From NCBI GenBank assembly GCA_026545225.1, contig CM048846.1, forward strand, positions 40,063,501 to 40,127,500: a stretch of DNA of 64,000 nucleotides, in the 5' to 3' direction. Both the position numbers and the translations under genes were made by a program. Positions 58,233 to 64,000 of this stretch are shown here, in pieces. Every line of letters starts with the position of its first letter. Within the stretch, counting starts at the first letter, position 1. Origin of the DNA: Cornus controversa (lineage: Eukaryota > Streptophyta > Magnoliopsida > Cornales > Cornaceae). The notes below the pieces were generated by a model. That model ran no database searches. It was given only the letters and a program-made list of their open reading frames with translations, and had not been told where the DNA came from.

Positions 58233-59456
58233 ATGGCAAGAGTGAAGAACGCCGCCGGTGCTGTTCGTGACGTGCCCGGGCGAGCCTTCCGGTCTCGGAA
58301 GTTCCACCCGGAGCAGGTTTTCGACTTAGCCGAGTTTGAGAGGCGTCCCGACACCGAGTGGACGGTTGCCGAGCTCAGGAGGCGTCGCCTCGATCGGCTA
58401 TGTGTGCCTCCCACAGACGTGGCACACGAGCGCCTAGTGCAGGTCTTTTACGAGCATATGACCTACTCCTGCATAGCGCCAGATACACTCGAGACTACCG
58501 TGGCCACGGTCACGATCACGATTACGCCGAGCCGGATTGCTCATATGCTCGGCATTCCTCACCAGCAGTCGACGGATATGGTTGGCCCGGACGGTCAGCC
58601 ACTTTATAGAGCCGCGCTCCCAGCCGACACTACGCTCTTCTCGATGGTGATGGACATGTGTGGCGGGGAGTTTACCACACCCCGTCGCAACTGCACGTCC
58701 AAATCGATGTGCCCGAGCAGATATTGGTTCCTGGACACCGTTCTCCTCAAGAACGCGTGTCCGCTGCAGCACGTGGCAGAGCGCAGGGGCGACCTCCTCC
58801 GTTGCCTCTATGCTTTCCATACGGGCACTTGGTTTTCTGTCCCATCGCTTATCTGGGGGCAGATGCACAAAGTTTGGGATGGCCTTGTCAACAAGAGGAA
58901 GAAGAGAGCAGCGAGTTGGCAGCTTCCCTTTCCATTCCTGATCGTCGCTTTTCTCAGCAGTGCCAGTATACCAGTCAGTCGGACTGACATTCAGTTGGCA
59001 CCGCCCACCCGCTTCACATCTACTCAGTGGGATCGGGTGAGGCGACACTTAGAGCGACAGGACCATCAGGGTGATCCACCAGACGATGTAGATATGGATG
59101 CCCCGGTGGAGATGGATGAGGGAGAGCCAGCAGGGGCTGAGGCGGAGGACGAGGAGATGGAGGACGAGGAGATGGATGTCGCTGCAGAGCGGCATGATAT
59201 CTTAGCGACAGGCTATTCCTGCCTGGCGGCTGACGTAGAGCGGCTCCAGCAGGGTTTTGACGAGCACGTCCAGGTGACGCAGAGTCAGCTGGCGGGTATT
59301 CGGACGGACATTTCTTCTCTGGTGCAGGGCCAGAGAGCGATCTTAGATGAGTTCCGAGCCTTCCGGCAGGATCTGCAGTTCCTGTTCGCAGGTCGAGCCT
59401 CCACCTCCACTTCTGCTCCCACCGAGCCACCACCACCACCACCCGCCCTCGAGTAG
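58233..59456 (+). CDS. Env-like ORF of the Athila-like element (407 codons)
   Basis: An intact frame from the ATG at 58233 (context CCATGG; the frame extends ten codons upstream only by a TTG). It is GC-rich, unlike its surroundings. Residues include a basic N-terminus (ARVKNAAGAVRDVPGRAFRS), a region with HERLVQVFYEHM and ITPSRIAHMLGI typical of the 'putative plant transposon protein' family, one short hydrophobic stretch FPFLIVAFLSSASIPVS (about 231-247), an acidic stretch (AEDEEMEDEEMDV), a heptad-like C-terminal part and a proline tail. Athila elements carry an ORF at this place called env-like, but no signal peptide or clear membrane anchor is visible and its role is not known. Confidence 0.8.
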   Translation: MARVKNAAGAVRDVPGRAFRSRKFHPEQVFDLAEFERRPDTEWTVAELRRRRLDRLCVPPTDVAHERLVQVFYEHMTYSCIAPDTLETTVATVTITITPSRIAHMLGIPHQQSTDMVGPDGQPLYRAALPADTTLFSMVMDMCGGEFTTPRRNCTSKSMCPSRYWFLDTVLLKNACPLQHVAERRGDLLRCLYAFHTGTWFSVPSLIWGQMHKVWDGLVNKRKKRAASWQLPFPFLIVAFLSSASIPVSRTDIQLAPPTRFTSTQWDRVRRHLERQDHQGDPPDDVDMDAPVEMDEGEPAGAEAEDEEMEDEEMDVAAERHDILATGYSCLAADVERLQQGFDEHVQVTQSQLAGIRTDISSLVQGQRAILDEFRAFRQDLQFLFAGRASTSTSAPTEPPPPPPALE

Positions 59457-61261
59457 CTACACTTTATTCACCTTTTATGCTTTACTTTCTGTATTTTTCT
59501 TTCTTTATTTTTGATAGGCCATGTTGGCCATGTTTAGTTTCTTTTTGCGTATTCCACCTACATGTATCCTTTGTACTGAAACGCATTTTCATCTATATGG
59601 AATACATTTATATTTGCTTTTATGACATGTGTTATCTTTACTGCCTTTTCTTTTTGTTTTCCGTCAATTTATCTGTTCTCTAGACTTTGACTATGTATGT
59701 AGTACCACTTGTCTAATTGTTATATGCGATTCAGTTGATGATTTCCGTTTATTACCGCCTGGTTTTAATTCCCAATACTGTTGAGATTGCTTCAACACAG
59801 TATGGCGGTAATAAAGAAAGGCAGCCCCTTTGCGTGCTATACGTTAGCGCGCCTGGATAGTCAATATCTTGTCGCATAGACCTCTTAGACAATCGGGAAA
59901 CACCAGTTCAGACCATTAGATTTACAGTGATATTGGCATTGTCTGTTTGTGCATAAGTATTTCATTATGTTCTATTTATCTACTTTTTGTTCCTCGTAAT
60001 GCTCGTGGTATCTAGTTGGTATTCTGTGCAGATTTTTCTTATTTACAGGATGACCGCTGCTGTGGAATTCCATTTTTCTCGCATTCTGCCATCCCGGTAA
60101 CTTCTTTCCTTGCTCTTCTTGTCCAAGCATTGAGGACAATGTTGCATATAAGTTTGGGGGTGCGGTATGCTATACCACTTGCATATGCATGCAATGTTCA
60201 GTCATTATATTGAGTGTCATTGTAGAGCAGTTTTTTCTGTGATATTTTTGCATGCTTGCTATGATGTCTTGCTTTGTAAAGGAAGATCATTCGAATAAAT
60301 GTCCGAGGTAAATGCAGCAGGTAGTTAAGAACTTTAACATTGTAAATACCCGCACTTTTGCAAGCTTTATAGTAGGCTAGAGCGGTCTACATTATTGTCC
60401 AAACTCGAGCACGTACAATTCTTGCCCTAAATTTGTCCTTAACCGCACAAATTCGCACACATGCAGTTTAAATTGTGGGGTATAAGTCTGAGGGAGAATT
60501 TTTGAAAATTTCTGTTTTTATCTGAACATCTTAAAGAATAAGTTCTTCCGGTTGTTGTAAAAAAAAAAAAAAAAAAAAAAGAAGAAATAAAAAGAGAAAA
60601 ATATGCAATAAGCCTTCTCACTAAATAAACCGGATTTCTATGCCTCAAAGCAGGAAATATTCGTGTCAAAGTGTGTAAGGTTGAGCAGTAATAAGCGGAT
60701 GGCTTGCTTACGCTCATCGCCTTGTAAGCTCGGTTATTAAGTCCGAGGGGTGCTTCTTCGCCTAATGCCCTAAAACCAATTGGTTTGGGAGTCATTGGCC
60801 CAATGCCGCTACATGGGCTTACAAGAAAGCAAAAAGAGCTAAGCATTGCACGGTCATCCGCACATGAGCAATCATGAATGTTTTGTGATAATGAAACAGC
60901 CGGGTTGAGCATTTTCAATGAGTTTTTCTCTTAAAAACAGATTTGTTCATTTTCTTCTCCAAATATGACAAAAGCCACACGTTAGAATGCATGTTCACTT
61001 TTCAAAGAGGATTTTGGGGTTGGAATTGTTATAGTTGTTCGGGCTGGCCAGCATGTGGGGACTGTCGTTCATTTATAGCTTGTGAAAGTCCATTTTTGCT
61101 AATGACCACATAGTTCTGTAATACTTGTTGCATTTGCCAATTGTGAAATGAATGGATGAGCGCCCTTTATCTAGTTGATGACTGAGCATGATTAAACTTT
61201 TGTATAAGATAGTTGATTTCATTTTTGTAATATTGTATTGCTAAGGGACTAGCAATATGTA
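59457..61261. other. Non-coding 3' region of the Athila-like element
   Basis: No coding sequence supported. It contains an internal polypurine-like tract ATAAGTTTGGGGGTGCGG (60148-60165), very like the true tract at 61259-61273, a poly(A) run of about 21 (60560-60580) and T-rich stretches. Confidence 0.7.
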
Positions 61262-61273
61262 AGTTTGGGGGTG
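61259..61273 (+). other. Polypurine tract
   Basis: GTAAGTTTGGGGGTG directly precedes the 3' LTR and would prime plus-strand DNA synthesis. Confidence 0.8.
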
Positions 61274-62674
61274 TGATAAGTGTTCAATTCTATGCATTTG
61301 AACCCTCTTTATTGCATACGTTAGTTCCGTTTTTGCGTTTACCGAGATATGTTTACGGTATTTTTGTGTTTTTGATGTATTGCAGGTATTGGAGTAAATG
61401 GAGCAAAGTTGGAAGTTTTCTGCAGTCAAGAGATGAAATCAGAAACTGTTGCCAAGGCATTTCGATCAATCGAGATGTGGATTTCGATCAATCGAAATTT
61501 CGATTGATCGAAATCTCGATCAATCGAAATGCAATTTTGATCAATCGAAATGCTGCAGAGCCCACTTGGCCACTTGCTCACCTGCTCTCCCACTTGCAAC
61601 AAAATCCCCCTTTTTGCACGACTTAAGGGGATTGTCTGACTTGAACAAGACTTTTGGGGGCCTTCTTGATACAAGAGATATATATAATGATATATATATA
61701 TATATGGTGGGCCCAAAGGAGCCAAAAAGCATACAAAAAGCACCAAAAGCCACATATCTCACATCTCTCAACACATACAAATCAGAGGAAGAAGAGAGAG
61801 ACCTTCGGGAGAGGAAGAGGAAGGGCTGAACCAGACCAAGAAGCTTCATTCTCTTCATCAATGGAAGGGTGCAAGGCAACCATGAGCAACTAACTCTTCT
61901 ACTAGGGTGTTGGTTTCAACCCCTAGCCATGTAAACTTGTTCATCTTTGTAGCTCTTGGGACTTGTAATTAAATGTTGATTATTTAGCCTAGTGATTATG
62001 TACACAAATACATTTCTTTTATATATTCATTTGATATGGAATTTATTCTTGTCTTAGAGTAGGTTTTGTCACTTGAATGCACAACATTTGCATATTCCAC
62101 AAGAAGTGCAAATGATGGCTAGATAATGGTGTTTAAATGAATGTGTGATGCTAGTTTGTATAGACCATGCCAAGACAAGGTAGTTTGGATGCATGTAGTG
62201 TTCACTTAGAGAGTAGAGTAAGTAGGTAGTTAGTTAGGTTGAAGAGCTATGCTTGTTGAAGATGGATTATGATAGGTTAGCACACACATTGATCTTTTGA
62301 TATGTCATTGAGGTCACAAGCCTAATGACATTGTTAGGCATTTAATTAATGAATCCCTTGCTTGCTACACTTATGAACATGTGAATGGCTAGGGGTGGAA
62401 ACCAACCCTAGTTCTCTCTCCCAACTTTACTCTTTAATTTTATTGTCATTTCCTTTATGCAATAGCTTTAAACACAAAACCAAAAACCTGTTTTGTTTGA
62501 ATTAAAGTAGAATTAATCTTTCTCTATGACAATTAACGACTAGTCCTCGTGGGATCGATACCCTCTATATAGAACCTTATCTGCAAAGATTCGTGCTCTT
62601 GCGAGTGGTTAAATTATATTTTGATAAAAAGGGCAAAATTAAGCTTGCAATATAATTTAGTTCCGACCACATCA
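61274..62674 (+). repeat. 3' LTR (1401 bp)
   Basis: Identical to the 5' LTR apart from four substitutions that I could see and one missing 21-bp TCGATTGATCGAA-type unit. It is followed by the TGGCT duplication. Confidence 0.95.
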
Positions 62675-62679
62675 TGGCT

Positions 62680-63239
62680 CTATTTGGGTTTTGTACAATT
62701 TTATATATATACAACTAGCCCTTAACTTTCCAAAATAAATCAATTTTTGCACAAAGACTATAATTTCTAAAAAGAAATTCTAATTTAAGAATGGTAGGAA
62801 TGGAAGATTGAGAGGTTCAAATTTTATTTAGAAAAATGTTTCAAAAGTAGGTTGTTGAAGTCTTATTGAAATTTTATAGGACTTAGTGGTATTAAAAGCG
62901 AAAATTAAGTAGTACCCTTGGGAATTTTCCGATGGGAAAAAAAAAAAAAAAAACCAAATGAATTCTCCACTAGTTTGGGAGTTGGGACCTATGTGCATTA
63001 ATTTTGATCTTCTACTTATCATACTCCTATGGTTGATAAAATTAACATAAACATAGCCTCAAATGAATGTTATGTTAAAATTTTTAATACAAAATAATCT
63101 TTTCATCATTTGAACCATGGATTGCAATTGTAATTGCTAATTGTTTGGTCAAATTGGACATATGCTTTTTACTGTTGGATCTTTTAGTTATTCAATTTTA
63201 ATTGGTAGGAAGAAAGTATTGAATATATCACTTAGACAT
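62680..63239. other. NLR intron sequence, no gene seen
   Basis: AT-rich with a poly(A) run near 62938-62955; it continues the intron interrupted at 49672. Confidence 0.6.
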
Positions 63240-64000
63240 AATTTGTCCTAATATATTTAATTAAATACATAATTTCCAATCAACTATGCGATGCAAAATT
63301 CATTCTCATCTTAAATGTCCAATTAATTAAATACCAATCTGGAATGTCTCTTGTTAGGTTTATATCTATCTTAACTTCTAAACTTTCTATTTCTATGTTT
63401 GTATGAAGTTATGTTACTTAGCAAAATTCTTTCAATGAACGAAAAGCACCACAACATAATGATTTATTGAGTGCTTTTTTCCATCTAAAAAAAAGAGAAA
63501 AAAGAATAAAAAGGAAGTATTTATAAAAATACAGACCACATTTGTGGTGTATATATATATATACACACACTCTTCCCATACACACAATATATGATATATA
63601 CACATGTATATAATTTGGTCAATCAGAAGAGGTATTTTGCAATCAATCCTAAATGAAATACTATTCTTTTTACTTAATTGCAGGATTACTTTTTATTTAA
63701 TCGTTTAATATTGGTCTTTGATGCATATAATTTGATCTATTAAGGAATTTAGGAGTATTTTCCTAATTTAAACGAGTAAACTCAAGACAAATATCATAAA
63801 TAAGATAGTAAACTGGAATGAAAAATTATAGGCATTAATTAGTTGTTAAGTACATGTACTAAGATACAATACCCTTAGTAAGTATCATAATAAGACACTG
63901 TCCTAAATTGAAATCTACGAGTATGTCATTAATTCCTTTAGTTGTTGTGAAAAACCTTCTACGGAGTATTACTTAACTACCGAAAATATCAACAAATTCT
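63240..64000 (+). repeat. Second copy of the intron segment at 48740-49560
   Basis: Co-linear with 48740-49560 including small indels, and runs off the right window edge still in similarity ('gtatgtcattaattcctt', 'gaaaaaccttcta.ggagtat.acttaacta'). Confidence 0.75.

Larger units (their letters stand above)
49673..62674 (+). mobile_element. Full-length Athila-like Ty3/gypsy retrotransposon (13,002 bp) in the NLR intron
   Basis: LTRs at 49673-51094 and 61274-62674 start TGATAAGTG and end CACATCA; TGGCT flanks both sides (49668-49672 and 62675-62679). The tRNA-Asp primer site is at 51101-51118 and a GTTTGGGGGTG tract precedes the 3' LTR. Gag-protease and RT-RNase H-integrase lie in one long frame (51382-57014) broken by a frameshift near 51990 and stops at 54096 and 55440. 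A separate env-like ORF (58233-59456) follows. I saw only four substitutions and a 21-bp indel between the LTRs, so the insertion is recent. It lies in the same orientation as the NLR gene. Confidence 0.95.
46559..64000 (+). other. NLR intron 2, incomplete, with inserted elements
   Basis: From the GTAAGC donor at 46559 to the window end I see no further LRR exon. The stretch contains a MITE (46816-48082), a duplicated microsatellite block (48083-48345), two copies of an intron-like segment (48740-49560 and 63240-64000) and the 13-kb Athila-like retrotransposon. If the gene is whole, this intron is at least 17.4 kb; alternatively the gene ends prematurely through the insertions. Confidence 0.55.

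Overview
This looks like nuclear DNA of a flowering plant, probably a eudicot. It is AT-rich, full of (TA)n and (CA)n tracts, and made mostly of LTR retrotransposons and small DNA transposons around one disease-resistance gene. Evidence for a plant: a CC-NBS-LRR (NLR) reading frame, Athila-, Sirevirus- and Tekay/Del-type LTR elements with plant-type tRNA primer sites, a TRIM element, and hAT, Mutator and PIF/Harbinger-like pieces. The species cannot be named from the sequence alone.

Layout. 1-2254: 5' LTR, primer site and gag start of an Athila-like element on the minus strand, running off the left edge. It sits in a decayed PIF/Harbinger element (2255-3250) that carries a broken Myb/SANT-like ORF and a run of five inverted repeats. 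3251-17872: non-coding DNA made of decayed copies of the NLR 5' leader, two related hAT-like elements (7623-8113 and 8332-11732, the second split by a 2.57-kb solo LTR), a foldback element near 13.3-14.3 kb, and a weak possible retroviral or pararetroviral remnant near 14.4-15.6 kb. 17873-39064: one copia element (minus strand, duplicated TCCCT) expanded to 21 kb by nested insertions. It holds a pol-less Sirevirus-like element (19453-30559), which itself holds two solo LTRs (21694-23100 and 25281-27256), the second of which holds an intact TRIM (26545-27117). A Tekay-like LTR remnant (33759-37928) sits in the copia gag. 39065-43304: more NLR leader copies and a Mutator-type foldback element (40270-41294).

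43305-64000: the NLR gene on the plus strand, with a large first exon (897 codons), a 485-bp intron, a 78-nt second exon, then an intron that reaches the window edge. That intron has been invaded by a MITE (46816-48082) and by a full-length 13,002-bp Athila-like retrotransposon (49673-62674, TGGCT duplicated) with gag-protease, RT-RNase H-integrase and a separate intact env-like ORF. Its LTRs are almost identical, so the insertion is young, yet its gag-pol carries one frameshift and two stops.

Insertion boundaries are the best-supported part of the annotation. Most rest on terminal TG...CA or inverted repeats plus target-site duplications, and in several cases the interrupted reading frame becomes continuous when the insert and one duplication copy are ignored. 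The only likely host gene is the NLR; its 3' end lies outside the window.
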